The notes below the pieces were generated by a model. That model had not been told where the DNA came from. It searched no databases and saw only the letters and a program-made list of their open reading frames with translations. From Gemmatimonadales bacterium (GTDB lineage: Bacteria > Gemmatimonadota > Gemmatimonadetes > Gemmatimonadales > GWC2-71-9), in contig JACKDA010000005.1 of assembly GCA_020633775.1 (NCBI GenBank), forward strand, positions 62,001-126,000: DNA of 64,000 bases, written 5' to 3'. The position numbers and the translations under genes are program-made. This document shows, piece after piece, positions 1 to 8,678 of the stretch; the stretch's first letter is position 1; the number at the start of each line of letters is the position of its first letter.

Positions 1-655
1 TCCAGCCGATCAGCAGGCCGTAGAGCAGGCCGCCCACCACCTCGATCGCGATCAGCTTGCCGACCACGGCCGGCGTGATCGCCTCGCCCGCGAGCAACTC
101 GATCAGCAGGATGAAGAGCACCACGCCGACGCCATCGTTGAACAGCGACTCGCCGGTGATGGTGGTCTCCAGCTCCTTCGGCACGCCGACCTTGCGCAGG
201 ATCGCGCCGACCGCGATCGGGTCGGTCGGGGCGATCAGCGCGCCGAAGGCGAGCATCCACGCGAAGGGCACCGTGAGCCCGATGGCGGCGAAGAGATAGT
301 AGCCCCCGGTCGCCACGATGGCGGTGGTGAGCAGCACCGAGAAGGTGGCGAGGGCGAGGATCACGCCGCGGTGGGCGAGGAGCCGGTCGAGGTCGACGTG
401 CAGCGCACCGGCGAACAGCAGGGCGCCCAGCATGCCGTTGAGCACCGCCCCGTCGAAGTTGATGTTCGCCACGAAGCCGGTGAGGTCCTCGATCGGCGCG
501 AAGCCCAGCCGACCGGCGAGGACCAGGGCCAGCGACCCGACCAGCGCCAGGATCATCAGCCCGATGGTCATCGGGAGGCGGATGAAGCGGTAGTTGGCCC
601 AGGCGAAGCAGGCAGCCAGGGTCGTCAGGACGGCGATCAGCTCGAAGATGGTCAC
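1..655 (-). CDS. Cation/proton antiporter, CPA1 family (C-terminal part outside window)
   Basis: Reading the reverse strand from a GTG at 655 gives an open frame to the window edge, about 218 residues, so the C-terminal half lies outside. It is very hydrophobic, with successive membrane helices. Its core carries the CPA1 signature: the stretch A-P-T-D-P-I-A-V, followed about 20 residues later by GESLFNDGVGVVLF. In this family the paired Asp residues of these motifs carry the ion-exchange site. Likely role: Na+(K+)/H+ exchange in the inner membrane for pH or salt homeostasis; the ion is not determinable here. No strong Shine-Dalgarno precedes the GTG, so the start is approximate. Confidence 0.9.
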   Translation of the reverse strand, partial: MTIFELIAVLTTLAACFAWANYRFIRLPMTIGLMILALVGSLALVLAGRLGFAPIEDLTGFVANINFDGAVLNGMLGALLFAGALHVDLDRLLAHRGVILALATFSVLLTTAIVATGGYYLFAAIGLTVPFAWMLAFGALIAPTDPIAVGAILRKVGVPKELETTITGESLFNDGVGVVLFILLIELLAGEAITPAVVGKLIAIEVVGGLLYGLLIGW

Positions 656-707
656 GCGCGGCTCGGGTGTGGGGATCGGGGGCAAGATACCCGCCGACGC
701 GCCCGCC

Positions 708-1601
708 CTACCAGCGCGAGAGGTCGGTCCCCACCACCACCCGGCCGGTGTAGCCGCCGGCGCGCACGCCGGCGAGCAGCTCCTCGTCGGTGGCGCCCAT
801 CCGGATGATGTGGGTGAGCAGCACCAGCCGCGGGGCCGCCGCGGCGGCGAGCTGGCCGACCTCGACGTCGCTGGTGTGGAAGGCGCGCATGTAGGCGGGC
901 CAGGCCTCGCCGCCCGGTCGATCCTCGGGACGAAGGTGTGCCGCACTGTACACCTCGTGCACCAGCACATCGGCGCCGCGCGCCGCATCGCGCACCGCCT
1001 CGCTCGGTCCGGTGTCGCCCGAGAGCACGATCACCCGGTCCGGCGTCTCGATCCGGTAGCCGTAGGCGTCGGGAAAGTCGCCGTGCGGCACCCGGAAGGC
1101 GCGCACCCGCACGCCGGCGCTGTCGTACACGACGCCCTCGCCGTCGAACTCGCGGACCACCACCCGCTCGCCACCCGGGATCTCGCGCTCCAGTCCCTCG
1201 GTGCGGACGCGGATATCGGTGGCCCACGCCTCGTGCAGCAGCGAGTCCATCCGCGCGGTGCCGGGCGGACCGTACACCGGCATCAGGTGGCGGCGCCGCA
1301 TGACCCACGAGGTGAGCACGAGGTCGGGATAGCCGAGGGTGTGGTCGCTGTGGAGGTGGGTGAGGAAGACGGCCTCCACGCCGCTGATCGGAAGGCCCGC
1401 GGCGGCGAGCTGCCGCATCGCGCCGGGACCCGCGTCGAACAGCAGCACCCGCTCGCCGATGGTGATCGCCGTGGCCGGTCCCGAGGCCTCGGGATTGGGG
1501 CGCGGCATCCCGGTCCCCAGCAGCACCACCTCGGTGCCGGCGGCCTGCGCGCCCGCAGGCGCTGCGACCACGCCGAGCAGCAGGGCGAGGCGGGCGATCA
1601 C
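708..1601 (-). CDS. Exported metallo-beta-lactamase-fold hydrolase
   Basis: 297 residues starting at a GTG that overlaps the upstream stop as GTGA. Residues 1-20 form a signal peptide ending A-G-A-Q. The metal motif HLHSDH lies at about 82-87, with further MBL positions downstream: an Asp in the SGDTG segment and His in LLTHII near the C terminus. The overall pattern resembles the RNase Z/arylsulfatase-like branch of the fold, but the signal peptide argues for a periplasmic hydrolase rather than tRNA processing. The substrate is unknown. It is the last gene of a three-gene coupled unit with the YiiX-like and DUF1080 genes. Confidence 0.88.
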   Translation of the reverse strand: MIARLALLLGVVAAPAGAQAAGTEVVLLGTGMPRPNPEASGPATAITIGERVLLFDAGPGAMRQLAAAGLPISGVEAVFLTHLHSDHTLGYPDLVLTSWVMRRRHLMPVYGPPGTARMDSLLHEAWATDIRVRTEGLEREIPGGERVVVREFDGEGVVYDSAGVRVRAFRVPHGDFPDAYGYRIETPDRVIVLSGDTGPSEAVRDAARGADVLVHEVYSAAHLRPEDRPGGEAWPAYMRAFHTSDVEVGQLAAAAAPRLVLLTHIIRMGATDEELLAGVRAGGYTGRVVVGTDLSRW

Positions 1602-2377
1602 GCGGTCAGCTCGCGGTCGAGGGGCGGGGTGTCGAACTGCACGGCATGCGGGTCGAAGCCGTGCCGCAGCGTCGGCTTGACGATCTCGAAGTAGGGCGAG
1701 ACGTCGAAGTCGCGCGGCGTGAAGAGCGAGAAGTGGCGGATGTGCAGCACCTGACGCGCCTCCTCGCGGCCATCGACCCGCCGCACCAGCTGGCGCACGT
1801 CGGGCAGGATCGGGTAGCGCACCGACTGGTACGCCTCGGCGATGAGCGAGGAGCAGATCGCGCGGGTCGGGTCCCCGCTGCCGAGCGCCAGCAGTCGCCG
1901 CCGATACCGGCTCGGCACCGGCGGGGTCGGCAGCAGGTAGCGCGCGAGGTCGACGATGTGCTTCATGTCGTAGTGATGGCCCAGTCGGGCCATCGCGTGC
2001 TGGATCACCCGCTGCAGTTCCCCGGGCGAGAGCCCGACCGGCCGGCAGATCCGGGTGTGCAGGTCGGCATAGCGGGCGAGCGGGACCAGCCGGACCCCCT
2101 CGCTGACGTCGGCCTCGAGCAGGATGCTCGGTTCGCGCTCGGGAGGGCTCGTCGGGTCGGGCAGGCCGACGCAGAGTGCCGAATGCGACCAGCTGGACTG
2201 GGTCAGGTACTTGATTGCCGAGGAGATCCGCGAGGAGCCCTCGACGAGCAGGACATCGCCGGGCTGGATCGTCCGCGCGAGCAACCCCGGGGCGTTGGTC
2301 GCAACCTTCGCCTCGGCGTGGCGCGGGGTGTTGAGCCACCGCGCGAAGCGCCGACCCAGCCCGTCGAGCGCCCTCAC
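1598..2377 (-). CDS. YiiX/YebB-like permuted NlpC/P60 cysteine hydrolase
   Basis: 259 residues. The GTG start at 2377 overlaps the upstream TGA (GTGA), and the same arrangement occurs at its own 3' end. The N-terminal part has G-D-V-L-L-V-E-G, then a run ending W-S-H-S-A-L with the candidate catalytic His. The later A-I-C-S-S-L-I-A-E-A segment holds the candidate catalytic Cys. This order is what is known for permuted papain-like (YiiX/YaeF) amidases, which act on lipid- or peptide-amide bonds. No signal peptide is visible. Family assignment is from motif recognition; the substrate is not inferable. Confidence 0.8.
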   Translation of the reverse strand: MRALDGLGRRFARWLNTPRHAEAKVATNAPGLLARTIQPGDVLLVEGSSRISSAIKYLTQSSWSHSALCVGLPDPTSPPEREPSILLEADVSEGVRLVPLARYADLHTRICRPVGLSPGELQRVIQHAMARLGHHYDMKHIVDLARYLLPTPPVPSRYRRRLLALGSGDPTRAICSSLIAEAYQSVRYPILPDVRQLVRRVDGREEARQVLHIRHFSLFTPRDFDVSPYFEIVKPTLRHGFDPHAVQFDTPPLDRELTA

Positions 2378-3135
2378 GGCCGTGGGCCGAGGGGCCGGAT
2401 CCAGATGTTGCGGAAGCGGACCGGGGTGCCGTGGTCCTGCAGCCCGAGCGGGAGGCGGTCCGGATGGCGCGCGTACGGTGTCCGCACCATGTGGCTCGTC
2501 GGGCCGAGGAGGGCGACGTGATCCTGGACCAGCACGCCGTTGTGGAACACCGTCATCCGGGCCGGCTGCGTCACCGAGCCGTCGGCCGCGAAGCGCGGCC
2601 GGCGGAAGATGATGTCGTAGCTCTGCCAGCTTGCGGGCGGCAACGAGGCGTTCACCTCGGGCGGAAACTGTCCGTACAGCGCGGCGGCCTGGCCATCGGC
2701 GTAGGTGGTGTTCTCCCACGAGTCGAGCACCTGCACCTCGTAGGTGCCCATCAGGAAGACGCCGCTGTTGCCCCGATTCTGTCCCTCGCCCACCACCGGG
2801 GTCGGCGACATCCACTCGAGGTGGAGCTGCACGTCGCCGAAGGGGGTGGCAGTGTGGATCCCGCCACTGCCGGGGACCACCTCGACCGCGCCATCGATGA
2901 TCTTCCACGGGGCGGCGGCGGCGCTGTCCTCGTCGGAGCGCCACTGGTCGAGGGTGCGGCCGTCGAAGAGGACGACGGCATCGGCGGGCGGCGGGACCAC
3001 CGCGGGGCCACCCGGGTGCACCACAGGCGGCCTGGGTCGGTTGAGGGAGTGGATCGGCCAGCCCCCGGCGGGCGGGGACTGGGCGGCGAGGGTGACGGGC
3101 AGGGCGACGAGCAGGCACAGCAGCGTACGGGGCAC
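2374..3135 (-). CDS. Exported DUF1080 (3-keto-disaccharide hydrolase-like) protein
   Basis: 253 residues with a signal peptide (about 1-18, ending L-A-A-Q). From about residue 55 it reads as a DUF1080 beta-sandwich: VLFDGRTLDQW, a W-K-I-I-D-G segment, then F-G-D-V-Q-L-H-L-E-W and R-G-N-S-G-V-F-L, all characteristic of this family. Some members are 3-keto-glycoside hydrolases or concanavalin-like sugar-binding domains. It is the first gene of the coupled unit 3135-708. Substrate unproven; a periplasmic glycan or glycoside role is inferred from family only. Confidence 0.85.
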   Translation of the reverse strand: MPRTLLCLLVALPVTLAAQSPPAGGWPIHSLNRPRPPVVHPGGPAVVPPPADAVVLFDGRTLDQWRSDEDSAAAAPWKIIDGAVEVVPGSGGIHTATPFGDVQLHLEWMSPTPVVGEGQNRGNSGVFLMGTYEVQVLDSWENTTYADGQAAALYGQFPPEVNASLPPASWQSYDIIFRRPRFAADGSVTQPARMTVFHNGVLVQDHVALLGPTSHMVRTPYARHPDRLPLGLQDHGTPVRFRNIWIRPLGPRP

Positions 3136-3181
3136 GGCAACTCCGGGCGCGAGGCGTCAGGTGTGACGGACGCCCCGAAGT

Positions 3182-3631
3182 CTAAGCGGACGCCTCGTCG
3201 AAGAGGGCGAGCCACTCACCGTAGCCCTCGGCGGCCATCGCCTCGCGCGGGATGAAGCGCAGGGCCGCGGAGTTCATGCAGTAGCGCTGCCCGCCGGGCC
3301 CGGGGCCGTCGGGGAAGACATGCCCCAGGTGGGCGTCGCTCGAGGCTCCACGCACCTCGGTGCGCGGGACGATCAGCTTGTGGTCGACGCGCGTAGCCAC
3401 CCGTGCGGCCTCGATCGGTCGCGTGAAGGACGGCCACCCGGTGCCGGAGTCGTACTTGTCCCGCGAGGAGAAGAGCGGCTCGCCGGAGACCACGTCGACG
3501 TAGATCCCCTCGCGATGCTCGTCCCAGTAGGCGTTCTGGAACGGCGGCTCGGTGGCGTCGCACTGGGTCACCTGGTACTGGAGCGGCGTCAGTCGCTGCC
3601 GCAGGTCGTCGTCGGGGCGTCGGTCGGTCAT
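3182..3631 (-). CDS. msrB: Peptide-methionine (R)-S-oxide reductase MsrB
   Basis: 149 residues from the ATG at 3631, chosen because GGAG lies 7 nt upstream; an in-frame ATG at 3646 has no ribosome site. It has the MsrB fold signatures SGTGWPSF (about 62-69), EVR, SDAHLGHVFPDGP (about 98-110) and RYCMNSAAL, with the catalytic Cys at about 118. The only other Cys is residue 24. The paired CxxC zinc sites of many MsrB proteins are absent, so this is a zinc-free form. It reduces methionine-R-sulfoxide in damaged proteins. No signal peptide, so cytosolic. Confidence 0.96.
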   Translation of the reverse strand: MTDRRPDDDLRQRLTPLQYQVTQCDATEPPFQNAYWDEHREGIYVDVVSGEPLFSSRDKYDSGTGWPSFTRPIEAARVATRVDHKLIVPRTEVRGASSDAHLGHVFPDGPGPGGQRYCMNSAALRFIPREAMAAEGYGEWLALFDEASA

Positions 3632-3689
3632 CCTGGTGCTCCGCATGAGAGTCGCTGCAAGTACGTCGGGTGCACGCGCCCGGTTCCCC

Positions 3690-4172
3690 TCAGTGGATCG
3701 CCACCACCTCGACGTCGAAGATCAGGGTCGCGTTGCCGGGGATCGGCCCGTTCGGTGAGGGACCGTAGCCGAGGGTGGGCGGAATGATCAGCTGCCGCTT
3801 GCCACCGACCCGCATGCCGACGATGCCCTGGTCCCATCCGGCAATGACCTGCCCGACACCGACCCGGAAGGTGTAGGGTCGCCCGGGTGGCGTCTGCTCG
3901 AACCGGGTGCCGTCGGGGAGGTGGCCATCGTAGTACACCTCGATCACCTGACCCCTGGTGACCTCGACGCCCTCGCCCACGGTGATGTCGCGCCAGCGCA
4001 GCCCGGCGGCGTTGCGCTCCGACTTCTCGAGGTCGACGCCAAGGGAGGCGGCGAACGTCGCGGTGTCGAGGTCGGCGGGGGAGTTGCTGATCTCGGCGGG
4101 CGCCTCGGGGCCGGCGCACGCCAGCAGGAGCATCGCGAGCAGGGCAACGGGACGGGCAGCAGCACGGGGCAT
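3690..4172 (-). CDS. FKBP-type peptidyl-prolyl isomerase, lipoprotein
   Basis: 160 residues. The N terminus is a lipoprotein signal with the lipobox L-L-A-C (Cys at about 19). The rest is an FKBP domain: V-Y-Y-D-G-H-L-P-D-G-T-R-F, then V-I-A-G-W-D-Q-G and a final P-G-N-A-T-L-I-F-D-V-E. It would isomerise proline bonds in envelope proteins. A GTG 27 nt upstream is in frame, but the ATG at 4172 gives a compact lipoprotein signal and was preferred. A TATCGT hexamer (4205-4210, minus) is a plausible -10 for it. Confidence 0.93.
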   Translation of the reverse strand: MPRAAARPVALLAMLLLACAGPEAPAEISNSPADLDTATFAASLGVDLEKSERNAAGLRWRDITVGEGVEVTRGQVIEVYYDGHLPDGTRFEQTPPGRPYTFRVGVGQVIAGWDQGIVGMRVGGKRQLIIPPTLGYGPSPNGPIPGNATLIFDVEVVAIH

Positions 4173-4262
4173 GGGCGCGGCTCGGGGTTGGGTGGACACC
4201 GGGAACGATACGCCCGCTCGGGGCGGTTCGGCAGCGTCTCAACCTGCGGGCGCGATCGGACG

Positions 4263-4268
4263 TAGATT
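4263..4268 (+). promoter_or_regulatory. Candidate -10 element (TAGATT) for the amidohydrolase cluster
   Basis: An AT-rich hexamer in the divergent gap 4173-4310, about 42 nt before the ATG at 4311. It matches the TAG-N-T-T pattern seen in other gaps of this window. No convincing -35 was found. Confidence 0.35.
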
Positions 4269-4310
4269 GACCTGTTCCCTCCAGTCTCCCACTCCATCGG
4301 AGCGCACCCG

Positions 4311-5759
4311 ATGCACCTTCCCGTCCGTCTTGCGGGCGTGGCCCTGCTCGTCGCCGCCGTGGCGACGCCCGGTGCCGCCCAGCACGCCCCCGTCCCGCCC
4401 AGCACCTGGGCGATCACCGGGGCCCGGATCGAACCGGTCTCGGGCCCGGCGATCGCGAAGGGCACCATCGTGATCCGCGACGGCCTGATCGTGGCCGTCG
4501 GGGCGAACGTCGCCGCCCCGGCCGATGCCCGCCTCATCGACGGCAGCGGGATGACCGTCTATCCCGGGTTGATCGACGCCGCCGGCTCGCTCGGCTTCCC
4601 GAGTGGCAACGCAGGGGGTGGCGGCGGTGGTGGCGGGGGCGGCGCGGCGAGTCGCGCCACGGCGCCGAACTCGAACTACGGTCCGGGGATGCAGGCGGAG
4701 CTCCGGGCGGTGGACCAGCTCGACCCGAGTGCGACCGCGTTCACCGCGGCACGGGGCGCCGGCGTCACCGCGGCGCTGACCGCCCCGGCGGCGGGGATCT
4801 TCCGCGGCACCTCGGCGCTGATCGCCCTGCGTGACGCGCCGGTCGGCGAGCTGGTGATCCGCGACGGGATCGCCCAACACATCGGGTTCTCGCGCGGCGG
4901 TGGCGGCGGCTTCGGCGGCGGGGGCGGCTATCCGGGCTCGCTGATGGGCGTCTTCGCCCAGCTGCGGCAGGAGCTGCTCGATGCCCAGCACTACCGCGAC
5001 CTGCAGGCGGCCTACGCCCGCAATCCGCGCGGGATGGTGCGACCGGACCACGACCCGACGCTCGCCGCGCTGCAACCGGTGATCGCCGGCACCCAACCGG
5101 TGGTGCTGTTCGCCAACAGCGAGCGCGAGATCATCCGGGCGCTCGACCTCGCGGCGGAGTTCGGGCTGCGGCCGATCATCGCCGGGGGGACCGAGGCCTG
5201 GAAGGTGGCCGACCGGATCAAGGCGGCGAACGCTCCGGTCCTGCTCTCGATCGATTTCCCGCGCAAGAGCGCCGGTGGCGGGGCGGCGGCGGGGCGGGGC
5301 GGGCGCAGCGGTGCCGACAGCACGCCGGAGCCGCTGCGGGTGCTGCGCGACCGGGTCGACCAGCCGAAAGGCGCGGGTCGGCTCGCGGCCGCCGGGGTGC
5401 GCGTCGCGTTCGTCTCCGGCAACGACTACGGCGAGCTGCCCGCCAACCTGCGCCGCGCGGTCGAGGGAGGCCTCGACAAGGCGGCGGCGCTGCGCGCCAT
5501 GACGCTCGAGCCCGCGACGCTCTTCGGGGTGGCCGATCGGCTCGGCACGATCGAGGCGGGCAAGATCGCCAACCTGACGCTGGTCACCGGTGACCTCTTC
5601 GAGGCCGGCGGCAAGGTGAGCCAGGTCTTCATCGATGGCGAGCGCTACGAGATCCCCGCGGCCGCGACGCCGGCCGCGCAGGCCCCCCGTCGCGCCCCGG
5701 CCTCGGCCGAGGACGACCAGGCGGCCGGCACCGACGACCACGATCATCCGGCCCGCTGA
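4311..5759 (+). CDS. Exported amidohydrolase-fold protein lacking metal ligands (first of three)
   Basis: 482 residues, signal peptide about 1-24. It follows the amidohydrolase layout: a beta-sandwich strand at the N terminus, V-Y-P-G-L-I-D, and at the C terminus P-A-T-L-F-G-V-A-D-R-L-G-T-I-E-A-G-K-I-A-N. However, where active enzymes have HxH after P-G-x-x-D it reads A-A-G-S. The later His positions are replaced too (FANSERE, IIAGGTE), as is the Asp region. A run of 10 Gly follows at about 102-111, with a second Gly-rich insert near 200. GGAG lies 9 nt before the ATG. Catalysis is doubtful; it may be a partner of the next gene. Confidence 0.85.
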   Translation: MHLPVRLAGVALLVAAVATPGAAQHAPVPPSTWAITGARIEPVSGPAIAKGTIVIRDGLIVAVGANVAAPADARLIDGSGMTVYPGLIDAAGSLGFPSGNAGGGGGGGGGGAASRATAPNSNYGPGMQAELRAVDQLDPSATAFTAARGAGVTAALTAPAAGIFRGTSALIALRDAPVGELVIRDGIAQHIGFSRGGGGGFGGGGGYPGSLMGVFAQLRQELLDAQHYRDLQAAYARNPRGMVRPDHDPTLAALQPVIAGTQPVVLFANSEREIIRALDLAAEFGLRPIIAGGTEAWKVADRIKAANAPVLLSIDFPRKSAGGGAAAGRGGRSGADSTPEPLRVLRDRVDQPKGAGRLAAAGVRVAFVSGNDYGELPANLRRAVEGGLDKAAALRAMTLEPATLFGVADRLGTIEAGKIANLTLVTGDLFEAGGKVSQVFIDGERYEIPAAATPAAQAPRRAPASAEDDQAAGTDDHDHPAR

Positions 5760-5781
5760 CATGGCCACCCGAGAGGATTCC

Positions 5782-7185
5782 ATGAAGACGCTTGCCACGC
5801 TGGTGGCTTCGCTCGTCGTGGCGAGCGGTGTCGCGGCCCAGGCCCCGGCCCCGCCCACGCTGATCACCCACGCCACCGTGCTGACGGTGACCAACGGCAC
5901 GCTCACCGACACCGACGTCCTGCTGCAGGGCGGGAAGATCGCGGCGATTGGCACGGGGCTGCGCGCCCCCGCCGGCGCGACCACGATCGATGCCACCGGC
6001 CAGTACCTGATGCCGGGGATCATCGACCCGCACTCGCACATGATGAGCGACGCCACCAACGAGGGCTCGCTGTCGGTCACCTCGATGGTGCGGATCGCCG
6101 ATGTCCTCGATCCGACCGATACGCACATCTACGATGCGCTCGCCGGCGGCACCACCACGCTCAACATCCTCCACGGCTCGGCCAACACGATCGGCGGCCA
6201 GAACGCGGTGGTGAAGCTCAAGTACGGCCGCACCGCGGCGGAGATGCTCTTCCCGGGCGCGCCGCCGGGGATCAAGTTCGCCCTCGGCGAGAACGTGACC
6301 CGCAAGAACAGCGGCCGCGTCATCGTCGTCGGCCAGCCGCAACCGCAGCCGCGCTACCCGAGCAGCCGGATGGGGCAGGAGGAGGTGCTGCGCGACGCGT
6401 TCACCCGCGCGATCGACTACCGTCGCTCGTGGGAGGACTACCGGGCCCGGGTGGCGAAGGGCGAGAAGAACCTGGTCGCGCCGCGGCGCGACCTCGAGCT
6501 CGAGCCGCTGGTCGAGGTGCTCGAGGGGACCCGGCTGGTCCACGCGCACTCCTACCGCGCCGACGAGATGCTGATGCTTCTCGAGCTCGCCGACGAGTTC
6601 GGCTTCACGGTGCAGACGCTGCAGCACGCGCTGGAGGCGTACAAGATCGCCCCCGAGATCGCGCGGCACGGCGCCGGCATCTCGACCTTCGCCGACATGT
6701 GGGGCTACAAGATCGAGGCCTACGACGCGATCCCCTACAACGTCGCGGTGACGATGCGCGCGGGGGTGCTCTCGACCATCAACTCCGACGACGACGGCCG
6801 GGCCCGGCGGCTCAACATCGACGCCGCCAAGCTGGTGCGCTACGGCGGCCTCACCGATGACGAGGCCCTCGCGACGATCACGATCAACGGGGCGAAGCAG
6901 CTCGGGGTGGGCGACCGGGTCGGCTCGATCGAGGTCGGGAAGGACGCCGACGTGGTGCTCTGGAACGGGCATCCGCTGTCGGTCTATTCGCATCCGCTGA
7001 CGACCTTCATCGACGGCGAGATCTTCTTCGATGTCGAGCGCGACAAGGCCAAGCGGGCCGCGCTCGAGGCGGAGCGGGCCGAGCTCGAGGCCGCCGAGCC
7101 GAACAAGGTGCCGACGCCCTCGCGGGGCGGCGCGGGCCGCGGCGCGACGCCGCCGGCCGACTCGACCTGGGAGAGCCGCCGATGA
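5782..7185 (+). CDS. Exported metal-dependent amidohydrolase (imidazolonepropionase-like)
   Basis: 467 residues from the ATG at 5782, which has GAGAGG 5 nt upstream; the ATG at 5761 lacks a site. Signal peptide about 1-20. It keeps the ligand set missing from its neighbours: P-H-S-H at 83-86, V-H-A-H-S-Y, Q-H-A-L-E, and S-T-I-N-S-D-D-D-G with the metal-binding Asp. Family members hydrolyse cyclic amides or dipeptides; the substrate here is unknown. The C terminus is a short charged helix and a Gly-rich tail. It sits between two ligand-less paralogues and overlaps the third gene by ATGA, suggesting co-production. Confidence 0.92.
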   Translation: MKTLATLVASLVVASGVAAQAPAPPTLITHATVLTVTNGTLTDTDVLLQGGKIAAIGTGLRAPAGATTIDATGQYLMPGIIDPHSHMMSDATNEGSLSVTSMVRIADVLDPTDTHIYDALAGGTTTLNILHGSANTIGGQNAVVKLKYGRTAAEMLFPGAPPGIKFALGENVTRKNSGRVIVVGQPQPQPRYPSSRMGQEEVLRDAFTRAIDYRRSWEDYRARVAKGEKNLVAPRRDLELEPLVEVLEGTRLVHAHSYRADEMLMLLELADEFGFTVQTLQHALEAYKIAPEIARHGAGISTFADMWGYKIEAYDAIPYNVAVTMRAGVLSTINSDDDGRARRLNIDAAKLVRYGGLTDDEALATITINGAKQLGVGDRVGSIEVGKDADVVLWNGHPLSVYSHPLTTFIDGEIFFDVERDKAKRAALEAERAELEAAEPNKVPTPSRGGAGRGATPPADSTWESRR

Positions 7186-8504
7186 TCCGCCGCATCCTGA
7201 CCACGCTGGCGGTGACCCTCGTGGCCGCCGCTCCCCTCGCCGCCCAGCTCGGCTCCCACAACCCGGAGCCGGGGCCGCGCGAGACCGTCGCGATCCGCGG
7301 CGCCCGCATCGTCCCGGTTGTCGGGGAGGTCATCCCGGTCGGCACGGTGGTGATCGCCGACGGCCGGATCCAGGCGGTGGGCGCCACCGTCACCATTCCC
7401 ACCGGTGCGCGCATCATCGACGGCGCCGGGCTGTCGGTGTACCCCGGGATGATGGACGCCGGCACGTCGATGGGGCTCGCCGAGATCACCCAGGGCGCGG
7501 CCGGCACGGTCGACAACTCCGAGACCGGCAACTGGAACCCCAACGTGCAGGCGATCTGGGGGATCGATCCCCACAGCGCCCACGTCGGCGTCACTCGCGT
7601 GGCCGGGGTGACGCACGTGATCTCGCATCCGTCGGGGAGCATCCTCGCTGGGCAGGCGGCGCTCATCAATCTCGCCGGCTACACCGCGCCCGCGATGGCG
7701 GTGGTGCCGCGCATCGCGAGCGTCCTCGAGCTGCCCGGTGCCGGCGGTCGGGGTGGGCGGGGCGGCTTCGGCGGGGGCGGCGCCGCGGCGACGCCGGCCA
7801 GCGGGATGACCCCGCTCGACTCGCTCAAGCAGTTGCTCGAGGACGCCCGGGCGTATGCGAAGGCCGTGGCGGCGCACGCTGCGGACCCGAGCCTGCCGCG
7901 GCCCACGACCGACCTGGCGCTCGCGTCGCTCGGACCGGTGCTGGCCGGCGAGATGCCGGTGCTGATCCCGGCCAACTCCGAGTCGCAGATCAAGGAGGCG
8001 GTGGCGTTCGCCGAGGAGCAGAAGCTGCGCCCGATCATCATGGGCGGCCGCGACGCCTGGCGGATTGCCGCCTACCTCGTCGAGCACAAGGTGCCGGTGA
8101 TCTACGAGAACACCCTCGGCTTCCCGACTTACGAGGACGACGGCTACGATGCGGCCTACGCCGCACCCGCCCGGATGCGCGAGGCCGGGGTCACCTTCGC
8201 CATCGGCTCGGGCGAGCCGAACCCGGACGTGCGCAACCTGCCGTATCATGCGGGGATGGCGGCCTCGTTCGGCCTCAGCCCCGAGGATGCCCTCCGCGCG
8301 GTCACCCTCTGGCCGGCGCAGATCTTCGGCGTCGGCGATCGGCTCGGCTCGCTCGAGCCGGGCAAGATCGCCAACGTGGTGGTGACCGACGGCGACATCC
8401 TCGAGGCGCGGACCTCGACGCGCTACCTCTTCATCGACGGGCGCGACGTGCCGCTCGGGACGAGGCACACCGACCTGTACGATATCTTCAAGGTCCGGAA
8501 GTAG
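7182..8504 (+). CDS. Exported amidohydrolase-fold protein lacking metal ligands (third of three)
   Basis: 440 residues, signal peptide about 1-22, start overlapping the previous stop (ATGA). Closely parallels the first gene of the cluster: P-G-M-M-D-A-G-T-S replaces the HxH motif, IPANSES and IIMGGRD replace the later His positions, and a Gly-rich loop lies at about 188-200. The C terminus keeps the shared A-L-R-A-V-T-L-W-P and L-G-S-L-E-P-G-K-I-A-N segments. Probably catalytically inactive as a hydrolase, or using another chemistry. It is followed by a strong hairpin at 8522-8557. Confidence 0.85.
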   Translation: MIRRILTTLAVTLVAAAPLAAQLGSHNPEPGPRETVAIRGARIVPVVGEVIPVGTVVIADGRIQAVGATVTIPTGARIIDGAGLSVYPGMMDAGTSMGLAEITQGAAGTVDNSETGNWNPNVQAIWGIDPHSAHVGVTRVAGVTHVISHPSGSILAGQAALINLAGYTAPAMAVVPRIASVLELPGAGGRGGRGGFGGGGAAATPASGMTPLDSLKQLLEDARAYAKAVAAHAADPSLPRPTTDLALASLGPVLAGEMPVLIPANSESQIKEAVAFAEEQKLRPIIMGGRDAWRIAAYLVEHKVPVIYENTLGFPTYEDDGYDAAYAAPARMREAGVTFAIGSGEPNPDVRNLPYHAGMAASFGLSPEDALRAVTLWPAQIFGVGDRLGSLEPGKIANVVVTDGDILEARTSTRYLFIDGRDVPLGTRHTDLYDIFKVRK

Positions 8505-8521
8505 CCCCGTCGGTCCGGTGT

Positions 8522-8557
8522 GATGTCCCCGGTCGGCCGCTGCCGACCGGGGACATC
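8522..8557 (+). terminator. Perfect 16-bp hairpin after the amidohydrolase operon
   Basis: Arms GATGTCCCCGGTCGGC (8522-8537) and its exact complement (8542-8557) enclose a CGCT loop. No T-run follows, so it is either a terminator not depending on a U-tract or an mRNA 3'-end stabiliser. Confidence 0.55.
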
Positions 8558-8678
8558 GTGCGTTCGGCCGCTGCTCCGGGAGGTTGCGGATGGCGCCCGC
8601 GCGGGGGTCGGGGCATCATGTCGCCAACGACGCGGCGGTGCGCGGCGTATCGAATGGGGACCTCATCGGGGAGTGTGC

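Noticed and set aside
4612..4645. Poly-Gly tract as a frameshift or assembly error
   Set aside because: The reading frame continues into recognisable amidohydrolase sequence on both sides, and the paralogue at 7182 has a similar Gly-rich loop.
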